Positions 52,686-60,216 are shown, numbered from the stretch's first letter. The stretch: 64,000 nucleotides of DNA from Helicobacter sp. 12S02232-10 (GCF_002272895.1 NZ_MLAQ01000003.1:62001-126000), one strand, 5' to 3'. Made by a program: numbers and translations. Notes: generated by a model from the letters alone, not told the origin.

Positions 52686-52762
52686 GTCCCCGTAGCTCAG
52701 CAGGATAGAGCGTATGATTCCTAATCATAAGGCCGTGGGTTCAAATCCCGCCGAGGACACCA
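52686..52762 (+). tRNA. tRNA-Arg (CCT), likely attachment site
   Basis: The cloverleaf has anticodon loop TTCCTAA (CCT), T loop TTCAAAT and an encoded CCA. The acceptor stem GTCCCCG / CGAGGAC has a C5-A68 mismatch. An integrase gene starts 226 bases downstream and phage-like genes fill the rest of the window, so the 3' part of this tRNA is probably the left attachment core. Confidence 0.93.
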
Positions 52763-52779
52763 TCCCTATTTATCCCCAT

Positions 52780-52836
52780 TTCTTAAAAAATACGTTTATA
52801 ATACGACAGAGTATTTTAAAGACTTTTATAAGCAGT
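52780..52836 (+). repeat. 57-bp direct repeat, copy 1
   Basis: Identical to 52886-52942 except for one base (G at 52832). Each copy holds an inverted pair AAAATAC / GTATTTT. It lies between the tRNA and the integrase gene, where integrase arm-binding sites or control sites are usual. Confidence 0.9.
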
Positions 52837-52885
52837 TTAACCCATAATATAGAGGCTTTTAGGCGATAATTTTAATCGTTGTTTT

Positions 52886-52942
52886 TTCTTAAAAAATACG
52901 TTTATAATACGACAGAGTATTTTAAAGACTTTTATAATCAGT
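52886..52942 (+). repeat. 57-bp direct repeat, copy 2
   Basis: Second copy, 106 bases after the first and 49 bases before the integrase ATG; it differs by a T at 52938. Confidence 0.9.
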
Positions 52943-52990
52943 AGTTGATTAGGAAAAAATTAGGAAAAAATAAAACAGGAGTCAATATTG

Positions 52991-54025
52991 ATGGAAACCA
53001 CAAAATACGAGGGTGTAAAGATTAATAGATTAAAAAATGGTGATATCGCATATTATGTGAGATTCAGCAAGGATGGCAAACAACATCAACAAAGAGTAGG
53101 GAGCAAGTTTCAAGGGTGGAATGAAAAAAAGGCTTTTAACAAAAAGATAGAGTTAGAGCATAGTTATGTTGATAGAAAGCCTGTTAAATTCTCCGAAGCG
53201 GTTGCTAGATTTCTAGAAGTTCAAAAATCACATTTGAGAAAAAAGACTTTATCAACATACAAGGGAGCAGTTAAATCGATAGATTTTTTAATGGATAAAA
53301 AAGTAGAAAATATCGCCCAAAAAGAAATCAATGATTTAAAAATAGAATTAAGGGAGAAACTATCGCCAGCCACAATTAGTAGAGCGATTATGTTGGTTAA
53401 ACAAATCATTAAATTTGCAGAATCAGAATACGGGATTAAAAATCCGCATATTGATAATTTTAAAAATTTAAATATTGATAACAAGCGAGAACGTTTTTTA
53501 AAAAAAGATGAAATCTTATTGCTTAAAAAGGCATTGAAAAACGAGTATGAGTGCTTATTATTCGTTAATCTAGCACTTTGCACCGGTGCAAGGCTGATGA
53601 CTTTATTAGAGATTAGAAAAAAGGATATTGATTTAAAAACTAAAACAATCGCTTTGAATGATTTTAAAAACTCTTCCAAATATCAAGGCTACCTCAATAG
53701 TGAAACTATAGAATTGATTTTAAAAAAGTGGGATAATCTCCAAGATGATGATAAAGTTATTCAAAGATCAAAACGCTTACTTACAGAACGTTTGCGTGAA
53801 GTTTTTAACCAACTCTTCAATCAAAACAACCCCTCCACTAAACAAAAAGTCGTAATCCACACGCTAAGGCACACATTTGCTTCCCATCTTGCCATACAAG
53901 GCACACCCATACAGATTATTCAAAAACTCCTAAACCACAAAGATATTCAAATGACAATGCGTTACTCCCACCTTATGCCTGATAGTGGTAAAGAATGGGT
54001 AGATAGATTGTGGGATAAGAATTAG
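52991..54025 (+). CDS. int: Tyrosine-recombinase integrase
   Basis: A 344-residue phage-type integrase. It has an N-terminal arm-binding segment, a SAM-like core-binding domain (about 65-145) and a C-terminal catalytic domain with Arg201 (TGARL), HTLRH (His290, Arg293), His316 (LLNHKD) and the nucleophile Tyr325 (MRYSHL). All five catalytic positions are intact, so it should be active. TTG 52988 with AGGAG six bases upstream is an equally good start. It directs insertion at the adjacent tRNA-Arg. Confidence 0.93.
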   Translation: METTKYEGVKINRLKNGDIAYYVRFSKDGKQHQQRVGSKFQGWNEKKAFNKKIELEHSYVDRKPVKFSEAVARFLEVQKSHLRKKTLSTYKGAVKSIDFLMDKKVENIAQKEINDLKIELREKLSPATISRAIMLVKQIIKFAESEYGIKNPHIDNFKNLNIDNKRERFLKKDEILLLKKALKNEYECLLFVNLALCTGARLMTLLEIRKKDIDLKTKTIALNDFKNSSKYQGYLNSETIELILKKWDNLQDDDKVIQRSKRLLTERLREVFNQLFNQNNPSTKQKVVIHTLRHTFASHLAIQGTPIQIIQKLLNHKDIQMTMRYSHLMPDSGKEWVDRLWDKN

Positions 54026-54066
54026 GAATATTTTTTGCTTGATTCTGATTATTCTAGTTTGGAGTT

Positions 54067-54516
54067 ATGAAATATATGGATACTTCTGCAATCTTAACTA
54101 CAATGACAGTTTGCATAGCGATCATAACAGGTGTTGCTACAATTGTAACATTAGGTGTTGGTGGCTACGGATTTTATTTTCAAAAAATGCTCACTAAAAA
54201 AACAGATGATGAATTCAAGAAACATTTTGATTCTGCACTAGACAAAATTGCAGAAGATTCATCTGTTTTAGATCATTTTATTACGAAGATTATTAAAAAA
54301 GAAGAATTTAAATCAAGGTTTTTAGGTTTAATTGAGAGTGATATTGAAAGAATAGGGCTTATTGAGGACGATATTCAAAAAATTAAGAACGATATTCAAA
54401 AGCTGACGTCAGATTCAAGAAAAACATCAAATAATGAAAATTTTACAGATGATATAAGAAATACCGATATAATAGAAAAGATTCATAAAAAGCAAAGGGA
54501 AAAAAATGAAGCTTGA
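54067..54516 (+). CDS. Membrane-anchored coiled-coil protein upstream of immA
   Basis: A 149-residue protein with one membrane helix (about 10-38, rich in Thr, Val and Gly), then a charged helical part with IEDDIQKIKNDIQKL repeats typical of a coiled coil. I do not recognise a family. It overlaps the next gene by 11 bases, so the two are cotranslated; it may be a partner or anchor of the ImmA-like protease. Confidence 0.68.
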   Translation: MKYMDTSAILTTMTVCIAIITGVATIVTLGVGGYGFYFQKMLTKKTDDEFKKHFDSALDKIAEDSSVLDHFITKIIKKEEFKSRFLGLIESDIERIGLIEDDIQKIKNDIQKLTSDSRKTSNNENFTDDIRNTDIIEKIHKKQREKNEA

Positions 54517-55075
54517 TGAACTGAAAAAAATGCTCATAAATAAAACTCCCGAACAGATTATAGAATTGATTGGAATGAAAGATGTTCCGATAGATATAAA
54601 AACCATTTTACGCAATAAATTTAACATAAAAATTGATGAAAAACGCGAATGGGAAAAACTAGCTTTAGATGGGTGCGTTTATCTTGAAAAAGGTTATCCT
54701 GAAATATGGCTGAATAATACTGTGTCTGAAGTCAGGCAAAGCTTCACTCTAGCACACGAATTAGGGCATATTGTAAATGATATCTTGCCAAACCCTGAAA
54801 ATTATCAAGGTCCTATAAAAGATGATTTTAACACGCTTTATAGGAATGGGATAAGCAATTCGATGGAAAGAAGGGCTAATGACTTTGCAGCCAGATTTTT
54901 GATGCCTGCTAAGTTTATCGCTAAAGAAGCTCGAAAACTTACCGAGAGTCCTGATTTTGAAGAAATCGGTTTAGAAGAATTTATTAAAAGAATGGCAAAT
55001 CGGTTCAGAGTTTCTTACGATGCAATGAAATACCGACTTATAAATTTGGGTTATTTAGATAAAGAAAAGATCTGA
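54506..55075 (+). CDS. ImmA/IrrE family metallopeptidase
   Basis: A 189-residue protein with the zinc motif HELGH (84-88) and the third-ligand segment SMERRANDFAARFLMP (119-134). In ICEBs1, ImmA cleaves the repressor ImmR to release excision and transfer genes after DNA damage. Here the XRE repressor candidate is at 60453, almost 5.4 kb away instead of adjacent. GGGAAA lies before the ATG. Confidence 0.87.
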   Translation: MKLDELKKMLINKTPEQIIELIGMKDVPIDIKTILRNKFNIKIDEKREWEKLALDGCVYLEKGYPEIWLNNTVSEVRQSFTLAHELGHIVNDILPNPENYQGPIKDDFNTLYRNGISNSMERRANDFAARFLMPAKFIAKEARKLTESPDFEEIGLEEFIKRMANRFRVSYDAMKYRLINLGYLDKEKI

Positions 55076-55133
55076 AGACTGGGGTTTATGGGTCGCAAGA
55101 TCCAAATCCCTGATTGTCCTATTAATTTATATT

Positions 55134-55304
55134 TTATTTTTTCTTATCATCTTTTTTAAAAATCTTAAACTCTTTTATAGTGAATTTTGCTCCCTGATAT
55201 GTAAAAAAAATTAAAGCTACAAAAGCAATCAAAATGATTGCTATAAACAGAGATTGCAAGCCCAATATGATTATTTGTCCTAAAAAACCAATTATTTTTT
55301 CCAT
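55134..55304 (-). CDS. Small membrane protein at the end of the replication operon
   Basis: A 56-residue protein, MEKIIGFLGQIIILGLQ at the start, with a hydrophobic helix to about residue 35 and a basic tail ending KKDDKKK. The ATG has AAGGATAGGA upstream. It is the last gene of the leftward operon, 58 bases after the initiator-like gene. Function unknown; holin-like or replication-anchor roles are possible but not shown. Confidence 0.6.
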   Translation of the reverse strand: MEKIIGFLGQIIILGLQSLFIAIILIAFVALIFFTYQGAKFTIKEFKIFKKDDKKK

Positions 55305-55361
55305 TCCTATCCTTTCTCTTTTTTCAATTAATTATAACATTTTCCATTTTTTCTTTTTGTT

Positions 55362-56297
55362 TTAAACCCTCATCTTAGGATTCTTCTTGTTTATAGCCTC
55401 TTCCTTCGCCCACGCCTTAAACCTGATTGATCGCCTTAAATCTTTAAGCTTTTGAATTTGCAGGCTTAGCATTTCTACAGAAACACCCATCACGCCTCTT
55501 GCTCCTAATCTTTGCGTGATATCATTGATAATATCAATGCCTGCATTTGCTCCATCTTTTTCTATCCAATCAAAGAATCTAGTTTTAGTCTTGATTGTAA
55601 TCTCTAATCGTTTCCAATTCTTTAGCTCTTCTTTAATGGCTTCTTTGTGATATTCGGTTTGTTTTTTATATTTGTCATAAAGTAGAATTTTTAAAAGCCC
55701 TGTATCAGGATTAGGATTATTGAGATACATCCCACTCCCTTCATTCCTAATATTGGGTTTAATCCCTTCTGTTTGGTAGGGTTTTGTAGCTTCTTGAAAG
55801 AGAGGGCGATTAGTGTTATTCACACTTCTCTCCCAATCAAAATCCACTGCTAAATCTATAGAATGGACTTTGTATCTTTTTAAAAATGCTTTTAAGATTT
55901 TAAGTGTTAAAGGCTCGATGTCCTTGCTGGGTTGGTGCAATCCTGCAAAGACAACCTCTGTAAAGTATGCATAGCTTTTTTTATTATTTTTTGAATATTC
56001 GTGGCAAGTCTTAGAATTTTTGATAATTAATATTGTGTTTGATAATGATTTGACTCCACGCTTGAGATTGATGTATTTGATATCTAATTTATGCTTTTCA
56101 TTGTCAGATTGATAGTTTTTAAATTTTTGTTTCACATAGAAATCAATTTGCTTGTTTCTTGTGGTTTTTCTCTTTTTATGAAAAAGTCCTAATTTCTTTA
56201 AAAAGATGTTAAGAGATTCAGTCGCCACACATATTCTAATACTATCCATTCCTGAGGAATATCCTAAATAGTCTTTAAAAATATGTGTTTTTGACAT
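55362..56297 (-). CDS. Putative replication initiator (Rep/gpII-like)
   Basis: A 311-residue protein. SIDLAVDFDW (146-155), LLKILLYDKYKKQ with Tyr207 and lysines (201-213), and WKRLEITIK (228-236) follow the order of the Rep_trans and phage gpII/X rolling-circle initiators: an acidic strand, a Tyr-x-Lys helix, then an R-x-E strand. A clear HUH motif is not visible, so the call is moderate. It starts two bases after the upstream gene, at the end of an operon of small proteins. Confidence 0.55.
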   Translation of the reverse strand: MSKTHIFKDYLGYSSGMDSIRICVATESLNIFLKKLGLFHKKRKTTRNKQIDFYVKQKFKNYQSDNEKHKLDIKYINLKRGVKSLSNTILIIKNSKTCHEYSKNNKKSYAYFTEVVFAGLHQPSKDIEPLTLKILKAFLKRYKVHSIDLAVDFDWERSVNNTNRPLFQEATKPYQTEGIKPNIRNEGSGMYLNNPNPDTGLLKILLYDKYKKQTEYHKEAIKEELKNWKRLEITIKTKTRFFDWIEKDGANAGIDIINDITQRLGARGVMGVSVEMLSLQIQKLKDLRRSIRFKAWAKEEAINKKNPKMRV

Positions 56298-56299
56298 TT

Positions 56300-56677
56300 T
56301 TATTTTTCGATTTGATAAAATTTTTTAATGCTTTGATTTTTATATTTAAAACAAAACCCATAAAAATCATCATCATTAAGATTTACTATAGCAATGAATT
56401 CGCCAGTCTTGATTTTTGTTGTTAATAAATAATCTTCAATTGTTTTTTTGACATATTTTTTTAAGTCGTCCTCATCTTTTTTAAAGTTTGTGCTATAGAA
56501 TGCTCTTAATGGGATATGTTCTTTGTTGATTCCTATAGAAAACAAAATCATTTCTAATAAAGTGTTTTGTTCTAGTGCTTCCTTTCTCTTTTCTCTCAAA
56601 AGTCGCACTTCTGATTTTTTATTTATATCCATATTTTTCCACAATTCTCTATAGTTTGTTTCAAAAAATTTTGTCAT
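56300..56677 (-). CDS. Hypothetical 125-residue protein
   Basis: An acidic-basic soluble protein with a helical N-terminal half (LLREKRKEALEQ) and a beta-rich end (KTGEFIAIVNLNDDDFYGFCF). The C-terminal halves of this protein and the 98-residue protein at 56883 share a similar plan (IEDYLL/LNEYQF, then two strands), which suggests distant relation. It overlaps the preceding 55-residue gene by four bases and touches the initiator-like gene. Confidence 0.6.
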   Translation of the reverse strand: MTKFFETNYRELWKNMDINKKSEVRLLREKRKEALEQNTLLEMILFSIGINKEHIPLRAFYSTNFKKDEDDLKKYVKKTIEDYLLTTKIKTGEFIAIVNLNDDDFYGFCFKYKNQSIKKFYQIEK

Positions 56678-56841
56678 TCTCTATCCTTTCTTTGAATTTG
56701 TTTTTCAATATAATTCACACAGACAATCAAATCTGTCAATAGAGTTCTTTTAAACTCTTCATCTTCAATTAGTTCAAAATCCTCTGAAATTGCTAAAAGT
56801 TTTTCGCTCATTTCTTGGAGTGCTTTTTTAATAGTTTCCAT
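56674..56841 (-). CDS. Hypothetical 55-residue helical protein
   Basis: METIKKALQEMSEKLLAISE continues as an all-helical acidic protein of 55 residues. The ATG has AAAGGAAA upstream, and the stop overlaps the next ATG (ATGA), so it is a real member of the leftward operon. No known domain. Confidence 0.62.
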   Translation of the reverse strand: METIKKALQEMSEKLLAISEDFELIEDEEFKRTLLTDLIVCVNYIEKQIQRKDRE

Positions 56842-56882
56842 TTCTTTCCTTTTTAATTGATTTATTTTTTTATTCTTTATTC

Positions 56883-57179
56883 TTATAGCAATGCCACTAA
56901 TTGAGTTGCCTTGCCCCTGTTTAAAACAACCTCCATTAAAATGGCAGGATTGTTTTTATATTTAACCTCAATCACAAATACTCCATCTTTGAATTGATAT
57001 TCATTGAGGGTTTTTTCAATGGTGGGTTTTAAAAAAGATTCCATTGAAGTAGAAGAATCTTTTTGTATTAAAGGTACAAAACAAACAATGAATGTTTCTT
57101 CAGAGATATACCCTTGATAGAGATTACAAAGCAAATATTCTGTTTGATTGTTTTGTTTTTTAAAGTGTTTCATTTTCAT
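56883..57179 (-). CDS. Hypothetical 98-residue protein
   Basis: MKMKHFKKQNNQTEYLLCNLY at the start shows a basic N-terminus, followed by a mixed alpha/beta protein ending EVVLNRGKATQLVALL. The ATG has GGAG seven bases upstream. It lies in the leftward replication operon. No domain recognised. Confidence 0.58.
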   Translation of the reverse strand: MKMKHFKKQNNQTEYLLCNLYQGYISEETFIVCFVPLIQKDSSTSMESFLKPTIEKTLNEYQFKDGVFVIEVKYKNNPAILMEVVLNRGKATQLVALL

Positions 57180-57241
57180 TGATAATCTCCTTTATTCCCA
57201 CAAGCCTAAGACTTCAAATTTGTAAATAACAAGAAATCTTC

Positions 57242-57415
57242 TTATCTTCTTGAGTCATCGATAATGGGATAAATAAAATTCCTTTGATAAGCTCTTTCAA
57301 AATTGAATTTTTGATAGATTTTGCCTTCAAATTCAAAGAACCATCTAGGGCTATAATCTGCTTTTTTGCCTTTGATAAGAAGGGGATTGGAATTAAATTG
57401 TTTATTTTTCTTCAT
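57242..57415 (-). CDS. Hypothetical 57-residue basic protein
   Basis: A small protein rich in Lys, Arg and aromatic residues (ADYSPRWFFEFEGKIYQKFNF in shortened view: PRWFFEFEGKIYQ). ATG 57415 with AAAGG seven bases before it is preferred over ATG 57445, which has no site. Possibly nucleic-acid binding by composition only. Confidence 0.5.
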   Translation of the reverse strand: MKKNKQFNSNPLLIKGKKADYSPRWFFEFEGKIYQKFNFERAYQRNFIYPIIDDSRR

Positions 57416-57450
57416 AGGAAAGCCTTTTAATTTTTTGTCTTTCATATTTT

Positions 57451-57705
57451 TTAGTCTTTGGGGAATTTGAGGTCGTTATCAACCATCCATTCTGCGATAT
57501 CATTGGCTAAAAAAACGCGTTTGCCTTCTAATTGAGTGTATCGGGGTAAATCTATTGCCCCTTTAGTGATTTTGTCTCTGATAGTAAATTCTCTTAAGGG
57601 GATAACGTTCTCCATCTCTTTAAAACTGAGAATCGCCCCATATTTTTGAATCAATGATTGGGTGATTGAAATTTTTAACATTCTTCTGTATTCTGTTTCT
57701 GTCAT
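57451..57705 (-). CDS. AlpA/excisionase-like DNA-binding protein
   Basis: An 84-residue protein whose second half, VIPLREFTIRDKITKGAIDL and then RVFLANDIAEWM, has the winged-helix layout of AlpA/Xis proteins: a helix-turn-helix, a basic wing and a final helix. ATG 57705 with AGGGGG before it is chosen over 57735, which lies inside the upstream gene. In such an element it could be the excision factor or an activator. Confidence 0.55.
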   Translation of the reverse strand: MTETEYRRMLKISITQSLIQKYGAILSFKEMENVIPLREFTIRDKITKGAIDLPRYTQLEGKRVFLANDIAEWMVDNDLKFPKD

Positions 57706-57706
57706 C

Positions 57707-57907
57707 TCACACCCCCTTATCTTCCAAAACGGCAACTCTTTCTTTGAGATTCCTCACGATGGAACGCATAATTTCTAAAGAATCATTAACACTCTTGAGT
57801 GATTCAGATTGCTTGGCGATGATATTCTTGAGTTCTACTAATACCTCATCGTTTTGGTTGCTTTGGACTTCTTGGGCGGATACCACGATATGGATTAATT
57901 CTCTCAT
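57707..57907 (-). CDS. Small coiled-coil protein
   Basis: A 66-residue protein, mostly one long coiled coil (VELKNIIAKQSESLKSVNDS and IMRSIVRNLKERVAVLE). GGAG lies seven bases before the ATG, and the start overlaps the upstream stop by four bases. No known family. Confidence 0.6.
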   Translation of the reverse strand: MRELIHIVVSAQEVQSNQNDEVLVELKNIIAKQSESLKSVNDSLEIMRSIVRNLKERVAVLEDKGV

Positions 57908-58143
57908 TGTTCTACTCCTTCTTTGGATTCAGAGACCTCATCGCCTACGTAAATGATGTAGCCGTTATCAATAAGCTCTTTAAGCTTGATGTTTTTAAAT
58001 TTTTTTCTTTTTTTGGAGCTTGCAATAAGTTTATAAAAGCTGTCTCTTGGAATTTTTAACTTTTTACACATATTTCTAACATTTAAAAAATCTTCCGCGA
58101 TTTTTCCTCTGCAAGGACTATAAATGCCATTTGATTTTTTCAT
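57904..58143 (-). CDS. Small HTH-like first protein of the leftward replication operon
   Basis: A 79-residue basic protein with MCKKLKIPRDSFYKLIAS, which resembles a helix-turn-helix, and an acidic C-terminus. AAAGGA lies before the ATG. It is the first gene behind the repressed promoter at 58173-58202, an early-gene position. No family recognised. Confidence 0.6.
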   Translation of the reverse strand: MKKSNGIYSPCRGKIAEDFLNVRNMCKKLKIPRDSFYKLIASSKKRKKFKNIKLKELIDNGYIIYVGDEVSESKEGVEQ

Positions 58144-58172
58144 TTTTTTCCTTTCATCATTTTGAATATATA

Positions 58173-58202
58173 ATTATACAATATGAATATCAAAAAAGTC
58201 AA
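58173..58202 (-). promoter_or_regulatory. Leftward promoter of the replication operon with operator A
   Basis: On the minus strand, TTGACT and TATAAT are 18 bases apart, close to consensus. Operator A (58174-58190, TTATACAATATGAATAT) covers the -10 box, so repressor binding would block the promoter directly. The first gene starts 30 bases downstream. Confidence 0.72.
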
Positions 58203-58212
58203 GATGATTTAG

Positions 58213-58243
58213 TTATTTATTATTCAATATGAATAATAAATAA
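58213..58243. promoter_or_regulatory. Operator B, perfect inverted repeat
   Basis: Arms TTATTTATTATTC and GAATAATAAATAA (13 bases each, perfect) flank the spacer AATAT. The core TTATTCAATATGAATAA is the same 17-mer as operators C and D with one base changed. It lies upstream of the leftward -35 box and ahead of the rightward small genes, so it may control those or allow cooperative binding with A. Confidence 0.7.
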
Positions 58244-58291
58244 AATCCCCAATCCCTTTAGCAGTATTGTTTAAAAGTAATAATAGGAGTA

Positions 58292-58384
58292 GTGATTGTT
58301 GTAGTAGTCAAAGAGTGGAGGCTAAGCCTCTTTTATGGAGCTTGGAACCCTTATTGCTTTGTGTTGGAAAACAAAGGATTATAG
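58292..58384 (+). CDS. Possible 30-residue peptide
   Basis: A GTG codon with AGGAG just upstream opens a 30-residue frame (VIVVVVKEWRLSLFYGAWNP at the start) whose TAG stop is directly followed by the ATG of the next gene. That exact junction and the site favour translation. A GAGGC/GCCTC hairpin followed by TTTT (58318-58334) lies within it and could be an attenuator. No family recognised. Confidence 0.3.
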   Translation: MIVVVVKEWRLSLFYGAWNPYCFVLENKGL

Positions 58385-58911
58385 ATGGATTGGGTGACAT
58401 TAATCGTTTCATTATTTACAGCTTTTGGAGTTGTTGCAGGATGGGTTATAAGTTCTTTGCAACTTGATAAAAACTTGATGACAAAAATATCTCTTTTGTA
58501 AAGGAGCAAGTATCAAGATTAATTCAAGCGGATACAAAGCTTGATTTTCATCTAGGCGTGGTGATAGACAATTTCAGTGAAGGTCAATATAACTATGGCA
58601 GAATAGACCTTGTAATGGAATGTCTTAAAGAAATCAGGGCAGTTGTTTTGATTTATATTAAAGATTCTCAAAGAGATATGGCAATTTTAGATGGGGCTAT
58701 AAAAATTTTTGTAGGGAAACCACACCCTACAAAAACAGAAGAAATTGAATTTATAAACAAATGCCGAGAGACTATTGTAAATAAAGCATTACAAACAATT
58801 AAAGACTTGGATGTAACAGCAAATCTCTCCACTCTTGGAGTTGCTTTAAATATGCTTCGACAGATTCTTTTTTATAAAAGTAAGAAAAATCAGACTTCGC
58901 CAAGTTCTTGA
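58385..58911 (+). CDS. Membrane-anchored phage protein, interrupted by a -1 frame change
   Basis: ATG 58385, with AAAGGA upstream, encodes a 38-residue peptide with a membrane helix (VTLIVSLFTAFGVVAGWVIS) ending at 58501. A second frame, open from 58471 and with a usable GTG at 58558, codes a charged helical protein of 117 or more residues. A -1 shift at the A5 run 58483-58487 would join them as KNISFVKEQVSRLIQADTK and so on, giving about 175 residues. It may be a true frameshift mutation, programmed slippage or two genes. Its 3' end overlaps the opposite-strand gene at 58799 by 113 bases. Confidence 0.5.
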
Positions 58912-59047
58912 GTCTATCAATTGTTAGATTCAAAATATCAATCTCTTTTTTTAAAAGATTGATTTTTTCATAGATTACAAGATTAAATTCATTTTCAAAT
59001 CTCTCATTTAATTTTATAAGTTCTTCGGGTATTTCTTTGCGAAACAT
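58799..59047 (-). CDS. Hypothetical 82-residue coiled-coil protein
   Basis: MFRKEIPEELIKLNERFENE continues as a helical protein with LLKKEIDILNLTIDRLKNLAK. GGAGT lies seven bases before the ATG, the same style as its neighbours. It shares its plan with the next upstream gene (a charged N-terminal helix, a middle coiled coil, then FYK), so the two may be paralogues. The C-terminal 37 codons overlap the rightward gene ending at 58911. Confidence 0.52.
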   Translation of the reverse strand: MFRKEIPEELIKLNERFENEFNLVIYEKINLLKKEIDILNLTIDRLKNLAKSDFSYFYKKESVEAYLKQLQEWRDLLLHPSL

Positions 59048-59095
59048 TAAAACTCCTTTTATTTAATTTATTTTATTGGAATCCCCAAGTATCTG

Positions 59096-59377
59096 CTAAG
59101 ATATAATTTCACACTTAGTAAAATAACCGCTAACCAGTTGATATTTTTCTTTTGCAGTCAATGGTCTTTTATAAAATGAGTCTGCGTTTTCCATAGCATC
59201 TAATAGACTTTTATAGGCTTCTTCTAAAACATTCATTTGAGCTTTTATTTTAGAAATCTTAAAATTAATTAATGCCTCATAGGTCTCATCACTAAAAGTC
59301 TCTACTAACCCAAATGTTCTATCCTTTGTTCTTTCTTCTAATCTTTTGATTTCTTGATTAATTTCTTCTTGTTTCAT
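59096..59377 (-). CDS. Hypothetical 93-residue coiled-coil protein
   Basis: An all-helical protein (EEINQEIKRLEERTKDRTFG, later KIKAQMNVLEEAYKSLLDAM) with AGGAGT before the ATG. It is a possible paralogue of the 58799 protein. It lies in the second leftward operon. Function unknown. Confidence 0.58.
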   Translation of the reverse strand: MKQEEINQEIKRLEERTKDRTFGLVETFSDETYEALINFKISKIKAQMNVLEEAYKSLLDAMENADSFYKRPLTAKEKYQLVSGYFTKCEIIS

Positions 59378-59397
59378 TTTAACTCCTTTATTTTATT

Positions 59398-59841
59398 TTA
59401 ATTCTCTTGGGATTCTGTAACAGAATAATGGCTATAATCGGAATACTTAGATAGATTTTTTGATAACTTCTCTCTAATAAACCACTTGCATAAACTCTCT
59501 CTGTCTTTTAGTGCTTCTTGTGGTGCAATGAGACCTTTAGGGAATCCATATTTCCTATTAAAGACAACGTTATCTGTAGTATCTATATTAAATGGTTCCC
59601 TAACAATTTCTCTTTTTTTGGTTTCAGATAATTGCATAAAAAGACTGCGTTCTGTTCTAGTTTTAAATAAGCCATCGATTTCATCTTCGATTTCTTCTAG
59701 AATTTCTTGATAAAATTCTTCAAATGTTTTTAAATATCCTGCTTCCGTAAATTCTTTCTCAAATAGTTCTGTGTAGCTATTTGCCTCCCATTTTTTTAGT
59801 CTGAATTCGTTTCCTTTTTTATAAGAAATTGTAATTGTCAT
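59398..59841 (-). CDS. Hypothetical 147-residue protein
   Basis: A soluble protein starting MTITISYKKGNEFRLKKWEA, with an acidic middle (EILEEIEDEIDGLF) and a Ser/Tyr-rich end. AGGAG lies eight bases before the ATG, which overlaps the upstream stop by four bases. No domain recognised. Confidence 0.6.
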   Translation of the reverse strand: MTITISYKKGNEFRLKKWEANSYTELFEKEFTEAGYLKTFEEFYQEILEEIEDEIDGLFKTRTERSLFMQLSETKKREIVREPFNIDTTDNVVFNRKYGFPKGLIAPQEALKDRESLCKWFIREKLSKNLSKYSDYSHYSVTESQEN

Positions 59842-60122
59842 TTTGTTTCTCCTGTTGATTGGGCATTTTGGATTAAATCTAAAGACTTTTTAGATCTATC
59901 ACCAATTTGATGAATTAATTTTTCAATATCGTTGATATCTTCTTTCATTTTTGATTGTTTTGATTTGAATTGGTCGATTTCGTATTTGATTGCATAAATC
60001 TCATGCCCGTGAAACTTCACCTCATCATTAAGATTCTCTATTCCCTTATTGAGTTTTCTTTCTAAGAGAAAGATATAGATGGTTAATAAGATGATGATAA
60101 TTGCTAATATGATATTTTCCAT
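59838..60122 (-). CDS. Membrane-anchored coiled-coil protein
   Basis: A 94-residue protein with an N-terminal membrane helix (IILAIIIILLTIYIFLLE) and a long coiled coil. AAGGAG lies before the ATG. It resembles phage spanin or Rz-like proteins only in outline; no lysis genes are seen next to it. It is cotranslated with the 147-residue gene. Confidence 0.58.
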   Translation of the reverse strand: MENIILAIIIILLTIYIFLLERKLNKGIENLNDEVKFHGHEIYAIKYEIDQFKSKQSKMKEDINDIEKLIHQIGDRSKKSLDLIQNAQSTGETK

Positions 60123-60216
60123 TTTAATGCTCCTTGCATTTTGATATAATTAAGTCGATACGATTGAAAGCTTGCCACCTTATGGGTATCACCCCTCCTT
60201 CTCACCCCTTTAGGGG

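Noticed and set aside
55362-58143. Inovirus (filamentous phage) genome
   Set aside because: The initiator-like protein suggested it, but no Zot-type ATPase or coat proteins with signal peptides are present, and the operon is embedded in a larger element with an integrase and a tail-type gene.
58267-58467. 66-codon rightward ORF
   Set aside because: The composition is odd (Cys/Ser-rich, no ribosome site), and it lies across the better supported frame that starts at 58385 with AAAGGA.
60104-60205. 33-codon leftward ORF starting at GTG, basic N-terminus, overlapping the start of the 59838-60122 gene
   Set aside because: The start lies among GGAGG-like bases but with no clear spacing, and nothing supports the protein; the region is better explained as hairpins after the 26-residue peptide.
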